From: Saccharothrix sp. HUAS TT1 | GTDB taxonomy: Bacteria; Actinomycetota; Actinomycetes; Mycobacteriales; Pseudonocardiaceae | NCBI RefSeq assembly: GCF_040744945.1 | Contig: NZ_CP160453.1 | Span: 6,882,001-6,946,000, forward strand | Reading direction: 5' to 3' | DNA length: 64,000 bases | In this document: positions 26,702-35,125 of the stretch, one piece after another | Layout: each line of letters opens with the position of its first letter | Position numbering within the stretch: position 1 is the stretch's first letter | The notes under the pieces: generated by a model | Told to the model about the DNA's origin: nothing | What the model saw: only the letters and a program-made list of their open reading frames with translations | The model's database searches: none | Made by a program: the position numbers and the translations under genes

Positions 26702-27457
26702 ATGTCCGGAATTCCCCCGTCCACCTGGTACGTGGACTTCTTCACCGAACTGCCCAACGAGTTCTGGCGGCGCGCCGTGCCGCCGGAGGTCACCGTCGCG
26801 GAGATCGACTTCGTCGAGGAACGCCTGGGTCTCGCGCCGGGCTCACGGGTCCTGGACGTGCCGTGCGGCAGCGGGCGGCACAGCCTGGAACTCGCCCGGC
26901 GCGGGCACCGGGCGACCGGGGTCGACCTGTCCGCCGAGGCGATCGGGCACGCCCGCCGCGCCGCCGCCGGTCTCGACGTCGAGTTCGTCCACGCCGACAT
27001 GCGGGACATCCCGCAGGGCAACGGGTTCGACGCCGTGGTGTGCCTGGGCAACAGCTTCGGCTACCTCGAACTCGACGGCCTGCGGGAGTTCGCCGCCGCG
27101 CTGGGCGGCGCCGTCCGCCCCGGCGGCGGCCTGGTGGTCGACTTCGCCTCGGCGGCCGAGTCGGTCCTGCCCGGCTACCGGGCCGAACCTCGGACCATGC
27201 GGACCGGCGACATCACCGTCCTCGCCACCAGCGAGTACGACGTCGCCGGGAGCCGGATGCTGAGCCACTACCGGTTCACCCGCGGCGAGGAAGAGCTCGA
27301 CACGACCGCGATCCACCACGTGTACACGGTGGCTCAGATCGTCGACCTGTTGTCCGGCAACGGGTTCACCGACATCGGGCTGTTCGCCGGCCCGGACGGC
27401 GAACCGTACGGGATCGGGAGCGGCCGACTCCTGCTCACCGCGCGCCGGACGTCCTGA
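26702..27457 (+). CDS. Class I SAM-dependent methyltransferase
   Basis: 251 residues with a Rossmann SAM-binding motif RVLDVPCGSGRHSLELARRGHRATGVDLS near residues 45-75, acidic motif VEFVHADMRDIP and motif VVCLGNSFGYLE. The N-terminus (PSTWYVDFFTELPNEFWRRAVPPEVTVAEIDFV) resembles small-molecule methyltransferases of the UbiE/Methyltransf_25 group. AAGGAG lies nine bases before the ATG. Substrate unknown; neighbours give no pathway link. A bidirectional hairpin separates it from the convergent sugar dehydrogenase gene. Confidence 0.85.
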   Translation: MSGIPPSTWYVDFFTELPNEFWRRAVPPEVTVAEIDFVEERLGLAPGSRVLDVPCGSGRHSLELARRGHRATGVDLSAEAIGHARRAAAGLDVEFVHADMRDIPQGNGFDAVVCLGNSFGYLELDGLREFAAALGGAVRPGGGLVVDFASAAESVLPGYRAEPRTMRTGDITVLATSEYDVAGSRMLSHYRFTRGEEELDTTAIHHVYTVAQIVDLLSGNGFTDIGLFAGPDGEPYGIGSGRLLLTARRTS

Positions 27458-27464
27458 GCCGGGG

Positions 27465-27495
27465 GCTCCGGCCGGAACACCGTTCCGGCCGGAGC
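27465..27495. terminator. Bidirectional terminator between convergent genes
   Basis: GCTCCGGCCGGAAC and GTTCCGGCCGGAGC are perfect 14-base arms around a three-base loop, placed between the methyltransferase and sugar dehydrogenase stops. Confidence 0.85.
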
Positions 27496-27517
27496 GCACC
27501 CGGCGGTCGTCGCACGC

Positions 27518-28753
27518 TCAGCGGTTCGACACCCCGTCGCCGGAGGCCGGCTGGACCCGCTCGAACCGCACCCGGTTCAGGTACCCCGGGAGGTCGCTGA
27601 GCGAGTACAGCTCGCCGTGCACGTCGGTGGCGATCGCGCTCGGCTGGGTGGGGAGGTTGCCGATCGTGGCGGTCTCGTAGCCGCCGTCGAACTTGGGGCG
27701 CACGGCGAACACGCGGGTCGAGCAGTAGTCGCTCGCGATGTAGGTGCCCCACGCCTCCGGGGTCCGGGAACCCCGGTACACCACGCCGCCGGTCACCGAG
27801 CAGTTGTCGTTGTAGTGGTCGTACTCGAAGACCGGGTCGGTGTACCGACCGCCCGCCCGGCACTGCTGCGGGTCGAACACCGGGGTGCCCTCGCGGCAGG
27901 ACCAGCCCAGGTTGGCCCCGCCCTGCCACGGGCGGATGTGGTTGATCTCCTCGACCAGGCCCTGGCCGACGTCGCCGATCCACAGCGAGCCGTCGACCGG
28001 GTCGACGGAGAACCGCCACGGGTTGCGCAGCCCGTAGAGCCAGATCTCCGGCCGCGCGCCCGCCGCGCGGACGAACGGGTTGGAGGAGGGCACGCAGTAG
28101 GGCTTCGCCCCGCAGGTGCGGTTGACGTCGATCCGCACGATCTTCCCGAGCAGGGTGCCGAGGTCCTGGCCGGACTTGAACGGGTCGTACGCGCCGCCAC
28201 CGTCGCCGAGGGACCAGTAGAGGTAGCCGTCGCGGCCGAACGCCACCTGTCCGCCGTTGTGGTTGCCGTACTCGGCGTGCTCCTGGGTGAGCAGCACCTG
28301 AACCCGCGCCGGGGCGTTGATGGGCACCCGCGCCAGGGTCAGCTCACCGGCCGGCAGGCTCGTGTACGCCACGTAGAGGACGCCGGTCCGGGCGAAGTCC
28401 GGCGCGGGCGTGATGCCGAGGAGGCCGCGCTCGTTGTCCGACGCGTCGATCCGCTCGGTCAGGTCGAGCACCGGTTCGGCGGCCAGGCCCGTGCGGGGGT
28501 GGTAGGCGCGGACCGTGCCCTCCTTCTCCGCGATCAGCATCCGACCGTCCGGCAGCCCGGTGATCGCGATCGGGCGCCGCAAACCGTTCGCCACCTGTTC
28601 GGACGCCACGGTCAGCTCCGTGAGCGGCACCGAGCGGGTGCGGGGCGTGCCGGTCGCGGTGCTGCCGCTCACCGGGGGTGACAGGAACGCGGACAGGGCC
28701 AGGACGAGCAGGCCGGCGAGCAAGGGGATCGAGCGACTACGCCGTCGCAACAT
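27518..28753 (-). CDS. Secreted PQQ-dependent glucose/sorbosone dehydrogenase-like protein
   Basis: 411 residues with signal peptide (MLRRRSRSIPLLAGLLVLALSAFL...). It has a six-bladed beta-propeller of the soluble glucose/sorbosone dehydrogenase family: RPIAITGLPDGRMLIAEKEGTVR, ERGLLGITPAPDF, GNHNGGQVAFGRDGYLYWSLGDGGG, LLGKIVRID and YGLRNPWRFSVDP. The family oxidises sugars at the cell surface, sometimes with PQQ; some actinomycete members act on carbohydrate polymers. Cys pairs (TCGAKPYC, CREGTPVFDPQQC) suggest disulfides. ATG follows GAGGAGCC. A CebR-like box lies 37-50 bases upstream, implying carbohydrate-responsive repression. Confidence 0.88.
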   Translation of the reverse strand: MLRRRSRSIPLLAGLLVLALSAFLSPPVSGSTATGTPRTRSVPLTELTVASEQVANGLRRPIAITGLPDGRMLIAEKEGTVRAYHPRTGLAAEPVLDLTERIDASDNERGLLGITPAPDFARTGVLYVAYTSLPAGELTLARVPINAPARVQVLLTQEHAEYGNHNGGQVAFGRDGYLYWSLGDGGGAYDPFKSGQDLGTLLGKIVRIDVNRTCGAKPYCVPSSNPFVRAAGARPEIWLYGLRNPWRFSVDPVDGSLWIGDVGQGLVEEINHIRPWQGGANLGWSCREGTPVFDPQQCRAGGRYTDPVFEYDHYNDNCSVTGGVVYRGSRTPEAWGTYIASDYCSTRVFAVRPKFDGGYETATIGNLPTQPSAIATDVHGELYSLSDLPGYLNRVRFERVQPASGDGVSNR

Positions 28754-28789
28754 GGTTCGGCTCCTCGAAGCAGGGAGGTGGTCACGTTC

Positions 28790-28803
28790 TGGGAGCGCTC
28801 CCG
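28790..28803. promoter_or_regulatory. CebR-like operator upstream of sugar dehydrogenase gene
   Basis: TGGGAGCGCTCCCG matches the known CebR cellulose-utilisation box TGGGAGCGCTCCCA at 13 of 14 positions. It precedes the leftward sugar dehydrogenase gene. A related site occurs upstream of the pectate lyase gene at 60570-60583. Confidence 0.7.
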
Positions 28804-28924
28804 AACGTACCGTGACTCCCCGCCCGCAGCCAGCCTCCGTCCTGACCCCTTCCCCGAGGCCCGCATCAACTCGCGGCCGAGCGGGTAGTCCGTGCCTGCA
28901 CTGCCCTGGACATTGGAGGCTCGG

Positions 28925-29350
28925 ATGCAACCGTTCCCGTTCACCCCGTGGGCCTGGCGCGACCCGTCGTGGCTGACCGACCGGGACCGAGCGGCGGAGG
29001 ACGTCGAGCGGGAGGGCGCGGCGGGCGCCCGGCCGGACACCGGTGTGATCGGCTACCACGTCGAAGCCACCGACGGCGGCATCGGCAAGGTCGACGAGGA
29101 CGACGCCGAGGTGCCCGCGGACTGCCTCATGGTCGACACCGGTCCGTGGATCTTCGGCCGCAAGGTCGTCCTGCCCGTGGGCACCGTGCACCGCGTCGAC
29201 CACGAGGAGCGCAAGGTCTACGTCGACCGCACCAAGGAGCAGATCAAGAACGCGCCCGAGTACGACCCGGGCGCCCCCGACCGCGACGACTACCGGCGTC
29301 GGACCGGCGACTACTACACCGAGACCTACCGCATCCCGCCGATGATGTAG
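28925..29350 (+). CDS. PRC-barrel domain protein
   Basis: 141 residues. The central part (GVIGYHVEATDGGIGKVDEDDAEVPADCLMVDTGPWIFGRKVVLPVGTVHRVDHEERKVYVDRTKEQI) is a PRC-barrel, a small beta fold found in RNA-processing and photosynthetic proteins and in stress-related soil-bacterial proteins. The tail is rich in Asp, Tyr and Arg. ATG at 28925 with GGAGG upstream was preferred over an earlier ATG. Soluble, no signal peptide. Function in actinomycetes is unknown. Confidence 0.82.
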   Translation: MQPFPFTPWAWRDPSWLTDRDRAAEDVEREGAAGARPDTGVIGYHVEATDGGIGKVDEDDAEVPADCLMVDTGPWIFGRKVVLPVGTVHRVDHEERKVYVDRTKEQIKNAPEYDPGAPDRDDYRRRTGDYYTETYRIPPMM

Positions 29351-29398
29351 CCGGAGCACGTGCCACGGTCCACCGCGAAGCGGACGGACCGATCCCGA

Positions 29399-29429
29399 CC
29401 GGGGTCGCGGCAACGCACCGCGACTCCGG
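29399..29429. terminator. Possible terminator between PRC-barrel gene and the cluster's exporter genes
   Basis: CCGGGGTCGCGG and CCGCGACTCCGG pair over 12 bases with one mismatch around a seven-base loop. It is placed between the convergent PRC-barrel and ABC permease genes. Confidence 0.5.
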
Positions 29430-29483
29430 TCGCTCCGTTCAGCGGCACCGGAGCACCGCCGACCGCTCCGGCGGCACGGGGCG

Positions 29484-30629
29484 CTAGATCGTCGTCAGCG
29501 CCCGCCGTTGGAACACCACCAGCGCGACGCCGAGCGCCACCACCGCCATGCCCGCCAGCACCGCGACCTCGACCAGCACCGACCCCAGCCCCGCCGACGG
29601 GCGGGACAGGGTGAGCAGCGCGTCCATCGCCCACGAGTGCGGGAACAGGTAGCCGATCGTGGTCAGCGCTTCGCCGGCCACCTCGCGCGGCCACAGGCAG
29701 CCGCCCAGCATGCCCAGCACGATGCCCACCGGGGGGCCGATGGCCGGGGCCTGCTGCGGCGAGCGCACCAGGGCGCCGACCAGCATCGCGGCGCCCGTGG
29801 CGATCAGGCAGAACAGCGCCACGACCACCGCCACGCCCAGCGGGTCGCCCCACCGCACGTCGAACAGGAACCGGCTCGCCACGATGATCAGCAGGGACTG
29901 CGCGACCGCCACCCCGAACCGGCTCACCGCCTCGCCCAGCAGCACCCGGCTCCGCCGCACCGGTGCGGCCAGGGAGCGGCGGACCATGCCGATGCGGCGG
30001 CTCTCGACCAGCGCGGCGGCGACGGCCATCGAGTTGATGAACGTGAACAGCAGCAGGTTCGCGGGCGCGGTGTAGGCGAAGCCGGTCGGCTTGGCGGAGT
30101 CCTCGCCACCCGTCGAGGCGACGGTGACCGCCACCGACTCCTCCCGCGCCGTGCGCACGTACGCCTCGGCCTGCTCCGGCGACGCGCCCGCCGCCCGCGC
30201 CGCGCGGGTCGCCTCCAGGACCGCAGCCACCTTGCCGACCGCCACGTCGATCTTGCTGCGCGCGGCCATGCCGCTGCCGCTGGTCTGGGTCATGACCAGT
30301 TCGAGTTCGGTGTCGCCCGGCGCCACGACCAGTCCCGCGGCCAGCTCACCCTGGCGGACGCCGTCGCGGACCTCCTCCTCGTCCTCCGCGCGCCGCACCT
30401 CCAGCGCCTCGTCGGACTCCAGCTCGGCGACCACGGCCGCCGACACCGGGTCGGAGGTGTCGGCGACCACGGCCACCGGCAGCTTCGCGTCCGACGAGCC
30501 CCCCATGGCCATGCCGACGAACACGATCGTCACGAACGGCATGACGACGATGAAGAACATGCCGACCTTGTCGCGCAGCTGGCGCTTCAGGTTGGCCAGC
30601 ACCAGCGCGGTGACGGGGCGGGGCCTCAC
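29484..30629 (-). CDS. ABC-2 type transporter permease
   Basis: 381 residues. One N-terminal membrane helix (VGMFFIVVMPFVTIVFVGMAMG), a long extracytoplasmic loop of about 170 residues, then five C-terminal helices typical of ABC-2 exporters (LLLFTFINSMAVAAALVESRRIGMVRRSLAAPVRRSRVLLGEAVSRF is the conserved cytoplasmic segment). GTG start overlaps the stop of the preceding permease gene (GTGA), so the two probably form a heterodimer with the ATPase at 31850. Last gene of the leftward polyketide operon; expected role is export of, or self-resistance to, the cluster product. Confidence 0.85.
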   Translation of the reverse strand: MRPRPVTALVLANLKRQLRDKVGMFFIVVMPFVTIVFVGMAMGGSSDAKLPVAVVADTSDPVSAAVVAELESDEALEVRRAEDEEEVRDGVRQGELAAGLVVAPGDTELELVMTQTSGSGMAARSKIDVAVGKVAAVLEATRAARAAGASPEQAEAYVRTAREESVAVTVASTGGEDSAKPTGFAYTAPANLLLFTFINSMAVAAALVESRRIGMVRRSLAAPVRRSRVLLGEAVSRFGVAVAQSLLIIVASRFLFDVRWGDPLGVAVVVALFCLIATGAAMLVGALVRSPQQAPAIGPPVGIVLGMLGGCLWPREVAGEALTTIGYLFPHSWAMDALLTLSRPSAGLGSVLVEVAVLAGMAVVALGVALVVFQRRALTTI

Positions 30630-31819
30630 GCGAACCTCCCCTTGCGGAAGCCGAGCAGCGCCAGCGCGCCGGCGACGACGCCGATGCCGGTGACCACGGC
30701 GATCGGCACGAGCACGGCGGACGGCCCGGCGCCGGTGCCCGCCAGCTCCGACAGCCCTGCCGACACCCACCCGTTGGGCGTGATCAGCGAGACGCCGCGC
30801 AGCCACTCGGGCAGGTTGTAGACGGGCACGATGCTGCCGCCCAGGAACGCGAACACGAACGCCACGCCGAGCGTGTAGCCGTCGGCCTGCGCGTCGGTCT
30901 TCGCGCGGCTGGCCACCAGCATCACGATCGCGGTCGCCGCGAACACGTGCGCCAGCAGCAGCGGGAACACCCCGGCCGGGTCGCCCCAGCTCGCGCCGAA
31001 GATCAGCACCGAGGACAGCCAGGTCGCGCACATGCTGACCAGCGCCAGCCCGAACCCGACCGCGCTCTTGCCCACCAGCGCCGTCCACAGCGGCACCGGC
31101 GCGGCGCGCATCCGGTCGAGCGTGCCGTTCTGCCGCTCGGTGAGCAGGCTGCGGGCCGTGGTGCCGACGACGAAGAACGCGAACATCACCGCCATGCCCG
31201 AGCCGTAGTGCACGGCCAGGTCCACCCGACCGCCCGCGACCGGGTCGCCGACCAGCGACAGCGGCGGCCCGGCCGCGCCGTTCTCCTCCACGAAGAGCTG
31301 CACCCGGTCGGCGGGCACGCCCGCCTCCAGCGAGGCGCGCACGGCCAGCGTCCTGGCCTCGACCAGCGCCGAGATCCGGTCGACCATGCTGCGCGCCACC
31401 ACACCCGCCAGCGGCGACTCGGGCGACTCCAGGACGGACACCTGCCCGCCGCGGCCCGCGCCGACGCCCTCGCTGAACCCGGCGGGGAACACCAGGGCCG
31501 CACCCGCCTCGCCGCCGTCGACCGCGGTGCGCGCCGCGCCCTCGTCCGGGTACTGGCGGAAGGTCAGCACGCCCTTCAGCTCGTCGGTGTTCAGCGCCTC
31601 GCGCTGCACGCTGGCCGGGAACTCGCCGCCGTCGAGGTCGACCACGCCGATGGTCGCCTTGAGCGGCGGGTCGTCGTCACCGCCCAGCGCCAGCCCGAAC
31701 AGGGTCGCGAGCAGGATCGGCGCGACGAGCGCGATCAGCGGCGCGGTGCCGTCCCGCAGCCGCGACCGCAACTCGTGCCCGCCCACGACCAGCAGGGCAC
31801 GCAAGGTGCTCTTCCCCAA
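30626..31819 (-). CDS. ABC-2 type transporter permease
   Basis: 397 residues with the same layout as its neighbour: N-terminal helix (TAPLIALVAPILLATLFGLALGG), large external loop, and a C-terminal five-helix ABC-2 domain with the segment FFVVGTTARSLLTERQNGTLDRMRAAPVPLWTALVGKSAVGF. The start is uncertain: TTG at 31819 gives MGKSTLRALLVVGGHELRSRLRDG, and no in-frame ATG is near. It follows the ATPase gene by 30 bases. Two non-identical permeases suggest a heteromeric exporter. Confidence 0.83.
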   Translation of the reverse strand: MGKSTLRALLVVGGHELRSRLRDGTAPLIALVAPILLATLFGLALGGDDDPPLKATIGVVDLDGGEFPASVQREALNTDELKGVLTFRQYPDEGAARTAVDGGEAGAALVFPAGFSEGVGAGRGGQVSVLESPESPLAGVVARSMVDRISALVEARTLAVRASLEAGVPADRVQLFVEENGAAGPPLSLVGDPVAGGRVDLAVHYGSGMAVMFAFFVVGTTARSLLTERQNGTLDRMRAAPVPLWTALVGKSAVGFGLALVSMCATWLSSVLIFGASWGDPAGVFPLLLAHVFAATAIVMLVASRAKTDAQADGYTLGVAFVFAFLGGSIVPVYNLPEWLRGVSLITPNGWVSAGLSELAGTGAGPSAVLVPIAVVTGIGVVAGALALLGFRKGRFA

Positions 31820-31849
31820 GGTTCTCGCCCATCCCTAGCTCGGTCCGCG

Positions 31850-32788
31850 TCAGTCGCGCAGGGTGCTGCCGGTGAGGTGCAGGAACGCCGCCTCCAGGTC
31901 GGGCTCGACCACCTCGACACCGGTCACCGCGCCCGCGTCGCCGACGGCGGTCAGCAGCGCGGGCAGCAGGTGCCGCCCGCCGGCGACGAGCAGCCGGATC
32001 GACGCCGACCCGGTGACCACCGCCTCGGACACGCCCTCCACGGCCCGCAGCTTCTCGGCCGCCGCGGTGACGTCGCCGTCCACCGTCAGCTCCACGCGGT
32101 CCGTGCCGCCCAGTTCGGCGACCAGCTCGCGCTTGGTCCCGTCGGCGACCACGCGGCCCCGGTCGATGATCCCGACCCGCGTGCACACCCGCTCCACCTC
32201 CTCCATGTAGTGGGAGGTGTAGAGCAGGCTCATGCCCTCGCCGACCAGCGCCTCGACCCGGTCCAGGATGGCGACGCGGCTCTGCGGGTCCACGCCGACC
32301 GTCGGTTCGTCGAGGATGAGCAGGCTCGGCCGGTGCAGCAGGGCCACGGCGATGTTGGTGCGCCGCTTCATGCCGCCGGAGTAGGTGTCCACCTTGTCGT
32401 CGCCGCGACCGGTCAGGCCGACCAGGTCCAGCACCTCGCCGATGCGCGAGGCCAGCTCGCGGCGCGGCAGGCCGTGGAGCCTGCCGAAGTAGCGCAGGTT
32501 CTCCCGGGCGGTCAGCTCCGGGTACAGCGCGATCTCCTGCGGCACGTACCCGATGAGCCGCTTGGCGGCCACCGGGTCCGCGTCGACGTCGATGCCGCCG
32601 ACCCGCACCGAGCCCTGGTCCGGGCGCAGCAGCCCGACGAGCATGGAGATGGTCGTGGTCTTGCCGGCCCCGTTGGGGCCGAGCAACCCGTACGCCTCCC
32701 CCTCGTCGATGTGGAAGCCGACCTGGTCGACCACGGTCTTGTCGCCGTAGCGCTTGACCAGGCCCTCGCACACCAGCGCAGGCGTCAT
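31850..32788 (-). CDS. ABC exporter ATP-binding protein (DrrA-type)
   Basis: 312 residues. Walker A is GPNGAGKTT, the ABC signature TYSGGMKRR, Walker [14 protein letters not shown] and the switch His in [13 protein letters not shown]. The C-terminal 75 residues ([22 protein letters not shown]...[16 protein letters not shown]) form the accessory domain of daunorubicin-resistance-type ATPases (DUF4162-like). With the two downstream permeases it forms a drug-export ABC transporter for the biosynthetic cluster. ATG start, 13 bases after the beta-helix gene. Confidence 0.92.
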   Translation of the reverse strand: MTPALVCEGLVKRYGDKTVVDQVGFHIDEGEAYGLLGPNGAGKTTTISMLVGLLRPDQGSVRVGGIDVDADPVAAKRLIGYVPQEIALYPELTARENLRYFGRLHGLPRRELASRIGEVLDLVGLTGRGDDKVDTYSGGMKRRTNIAVALLHRPSLLILDEPTVGVDPQSRVAILDRVEALVGEGMSLLYTSHYMEEVERVCTRVGIIDRGRVVADGTKRELVAELGGTDRVELTVDGDVTAAAEKLRAVEGVSEAVVTGSASIRLLVAGGRHLLPALLTAVGDAGAVTGVEVVEPDLEAAFLHLTGSTLRD

Positions 32789-32801
32789 GTCGTCCTCTCG
32801 A

Positions 32802-33830
32802 TCAAGGTCCGCACCCGTCGATCCGCTCCGGCTGGGAGGAGCCCACCACGTTGTTGCGGAAGCGCTGGTTGCCGGGGTCGGTGCCGATCTGCACGTCGAA
32901 CGGGCTGTTGCCGGTGATGGTGTTCCACTCGAAGCAGTTGTCCACCGAGTCGGAGCCGCCCCAGTCCGCCGACGAGGCCAGGACCAGCGCGGCGCCCATG
33001 ACCGACGGGCCACCGGGTTCGTTGCCGTGCACCCGGTTGCCGACGACCGAGACGCGCTGGACGCCGATGGCGGCGATGCCGACGCCGGAGATCGGCGGAC
33101 CGGCGAACCCCAGCACGCCGGGCTCGTCGCCACCGGAGGCCAGGGTGTTGCCGGTGATGTCGTTGTCCGCGACGAGCACGTCGGCGACGCCGCCGGGGAG
33201 CTCGCCCTCGTACGTCTGGTGCAGCAGCAGCACGCCCGCCGCGTTGCCGTGGCTGCGGTTGCGCAGCACCCGCGCGCGGCTGGAGTTGTCGATGAACACG
33301 CCGAAGGCGTTGGCGGTGCTCTCGCTGTCGGCGATCAGCGCGTCGGCGGCCGGGCAGAACGCCAGCGCGATGCCGCCGTACTGGCTGCCCTCGGCACGGC
33401 AGCGCAACACCTCCACCTCGGCCGACTCGCGCACGTACAGGCCCCACACCGCGTTGTCGACCGACTCGACGTCGACGAGCCGCAGGTTGGTCGCGGTGTG
33501 CGCGTAGACGCCCGCGCCGGAGAAGCCGCGCACGGTCAGGCCCTCGACGGTCACACCGGAGACGTCGTGCGCGGTGATGCCGCTGACCACGTCGGCGGGC
33601 GCGTCGTGCAGCGCCGGCACGGCGCTGGGCGTGACGGCGCCGGGCACGATCACCGTGCGGCCCGCGCCCGCGCCGACGAGCGTGACGTCCGGGCGGGCGA
33701 TCACCAGGTTGCCCTCGTAGGAGCCCTCGGCCAGGCGCAGCACCGCGCCCGGAGCGCAGGCGTCGAGCGCTTCCTGGACGGAATCCCCCGGTTGAATGCG
33801 GACTTCGGCCGGGGCCTCGGTCACGGGCAT
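32802..33830 (-). CDS. Right-handed parallel beta-helix repeat protein inside the polyketide operon
   Basis: 342 residues without signal peptide. It opens like periplasmic NosD/pectin-lyase-fold proteins (IQPGDSVQEALDACAPGAVLRLAEGSYEGNLVIARPDVTLVGAGAGRTVI) and then shows successive helix coils (GVTVEGLTVRGFSGAGVYAHTATNLRLVDVESVDNAVWGLYV, ADALIADSESTANAFGVFIDNSSRARVLRNRSHGN). Because it appears cytoplasmic and sits between the AcpS-like gene and the exporter ATPase, it may be a tailoring enzyme (isomerase, cyclase or epimerase) acting on the product; that is inference. ATG overlaps the AcpS stop by ten bases. Confidence 0.78.
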   Translation of the reverse strand: MPVTEAPAEVRIQPGDSVQEALDACAPGAVLRLAEGSYEGNLVIARPDVTLVGAGAGRTVIVPGAVTPSAVPALHDAPADVVSGITAHDVSGVTVEGLTVRGFSGAGVYAHTATNLRLVDVESVDNAVWGLYVRESAEVEVLRCRAEGSQYGGIALAFCPAADALIADSESTANAFGVFIDNSSRARVLRNRSHGNAAGVLLLHQTYEGELPGGVADVLVADNDITGNTLASGGDEPGVLGFAGPPISGVGIAAIGVQRVSVVGNRVHGNEPGGPSVMGAALVLASSADWGGSDSVDNCFEWNTITGNSPFDVQIGTDPGNQRFRNNVVGSSQPERIDGCGP

Positions 33831-34336
33831 CGCAGCGCTCCTCTCGACGTGGTGGTCAGTATGGCAAGGGCGACGATCAGGTCGCCGCGGAAGCCCCAGC
33901 GGGCCATGCCGACGACGGCCGCGTCGTCACCGGGCTCAGCGGACCGCTCGGTGAGCCGCGCCAGGGCGGCCGAGCCGCTGGCCCCGAACACGGTGTAGGC
34001 GCAGCGCTCGGTCATCGACACCCGGGTGGCCGCCTCGACCTCGGGCACGGCGGCGGCCAGCAGCGGGTCGGTCCACTCCGCACCGGGCGGCGGCGCCTCG
34101 CCGCGCGCTTCGAAGTCGTGCCAGGAGAACCCGGGCGGACGGCCGCCGATGGCCTTCACCAGGCATTCCTTGACCGCGACCGTGGCCGCGGTGGCGAGGC
34201 CGGGGTCGGCGTGCAGGTCGTGCTCGGTGGGCGAGGCGACGTGCCGGGTGTAGGCGGGTCCGCTGTAGGACATGGCGCGGGTGACCCGGGCGACGTCCAC
34301 CACGTCCACCCCGAACAGCATCAGCGGCGCCGTCAC
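33821..34336 (-). CDS. AcpS-type 4'-phosphopantetheinyl transferase (first of two)
   Basis: 171 residues. The metal-binding motif LMLFGVDVVDVARV near the N-terminus (Asp of the G-x-D pattern) and KECLVKAI (Glu/Lys) near residue 60 match holo-ACP synthases. These attach phosphopantetheine from CoA to a serine of the ACP. The usual VSxSH motif reads VSMTERCAYTVF, so the His is replaced. GTG start overlaps the hydrolase stop (GTGA). It probably activates the ACP encoded at 44084-44389. The C-terminus extends about 35 residues beyond standard AcpS. Confidence 0.75.
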   Translation of the reverse strand: MTAPLMLFGVDVVDVARVTRAMSYSGPAYTRHVASPTEHDLHADPGLATAATVAVKECLVKAIGGRPPGFSWHDFEARGEAPPPGAEWTDPLLAAAVPEVEAATRVSMTERCAYTVFGASGSAALARLTERSAEPGDDAAVVGMARWGFRGDLIVALAILTTTSRGALRCP

Positions 34337-35106
34337 CCGGTGACCCCGTCGAGGAACCGCAGCAGCTCGGCGGTGTAGACCTCGCCGCGCTCGATCATCG
34401 GGATGTGCCCGCAGTCCTCGACGGTGACGAACTCGGTGTTCGCGTGCCTCGGCACCAGGTCGAGCCACGGTTCGATCGGCGTCATGCGGTCGTGGCGGCC
34501 CCAGATGTACAGCGACGGGCAGGTGACCTTGTCCATCGCCGGGTCGACCTGGTAGGTCCTGGTGGCGCGGATGCTGCGGGCCATCGCGACCATCGCCGAG
34601 CCCTGGCGCAGCAGCTGCGCGGTCGACTCCACCTGCTCGTCGGTGAACAGCGGTTCGCCGTGGAAGAGGGCGGCCAGCATGCGGTCGCGGAACTGCTCGC
34701 CCTGCAACCGCACGTCGCCCCGCCGGTCCATGTTCAGGCCCACGTCGGGGTCGGCGCTCAGGCCGGGCGCGCCGCTGACCGCGATGGCCCTCACCCGGTC
34801 CGGGAAGCGGCCCGCGAGGTCGATGGCGACCAGGCCGCCCAGCGAGTTGGCGCAGATCACGACCTCCTCCGCGCCGGCCGCGTCCACGGCCTCCATCAGG
34901 GCGTCGCCGAGGCGTTCGATGGAACCCGCGATCTTCGCGTCCACCCCGCAGATCGGCTCCTCGGTGCGCAGCACCGGCCACCCGGCGTCGGCGAGGGCGG
35001 CGAACGGGTGGTCCCAGATCCAGCCGCCCGCGAACAGGGCGGACATGAAGGCCACCAGCGGTCGCCCGCCCGGTGCGGGCCGGTGGTCGGCGGTGAAGAC
35101 CGTCAT
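34333..35106 (-). CDS. Alpha/beta hydrolase
   Basis: 257 residues with alpha/beta hydrolase fold: nucleophile Ser in ICANSLGGLVAIDL (ANSLG elbow instead of GxSxG), acid Asp in IWGRHDRMTPIEPW and His in VEDCGHIPMIERG. It resembles pimeloyl-ACP-esterase-like and hydroxynitrile-lyase-like enzymes. In the cluster it could release the chain as a thioesterase, or cleave an ester; no dedicated thioesterase is seen elsewhere. AGGAG before the ATG. Its stop overlaps the AcpS-like GTG. Confidence 0.82.
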   Translation of the reverse strand: MTVFTADHRPAPGGRPLVAFMSALFAGGWIWDHPFAALADAGWPVLRTEEPICGVDAKIAGSIERLGDALMEAVDAAGAEEVVICANSLGGLVAIDLAGRFPDRVRAIAVSGAPGLSADPDVGLNMDRRGDVRLQGEQFRDRMLAALFHGEPLFTDEQVESTAQLLRQGSAMVAMARSIRATRTYQVDPAMDKVTCPSLYIWGRHDRMTPIEPWLDLVPRHANTEFVTVEDCGHIPMIERGEVYTAELLRFLDGVTG

Positions 35107-35125
35107 CGGGCAACTCCTGGCGTCA

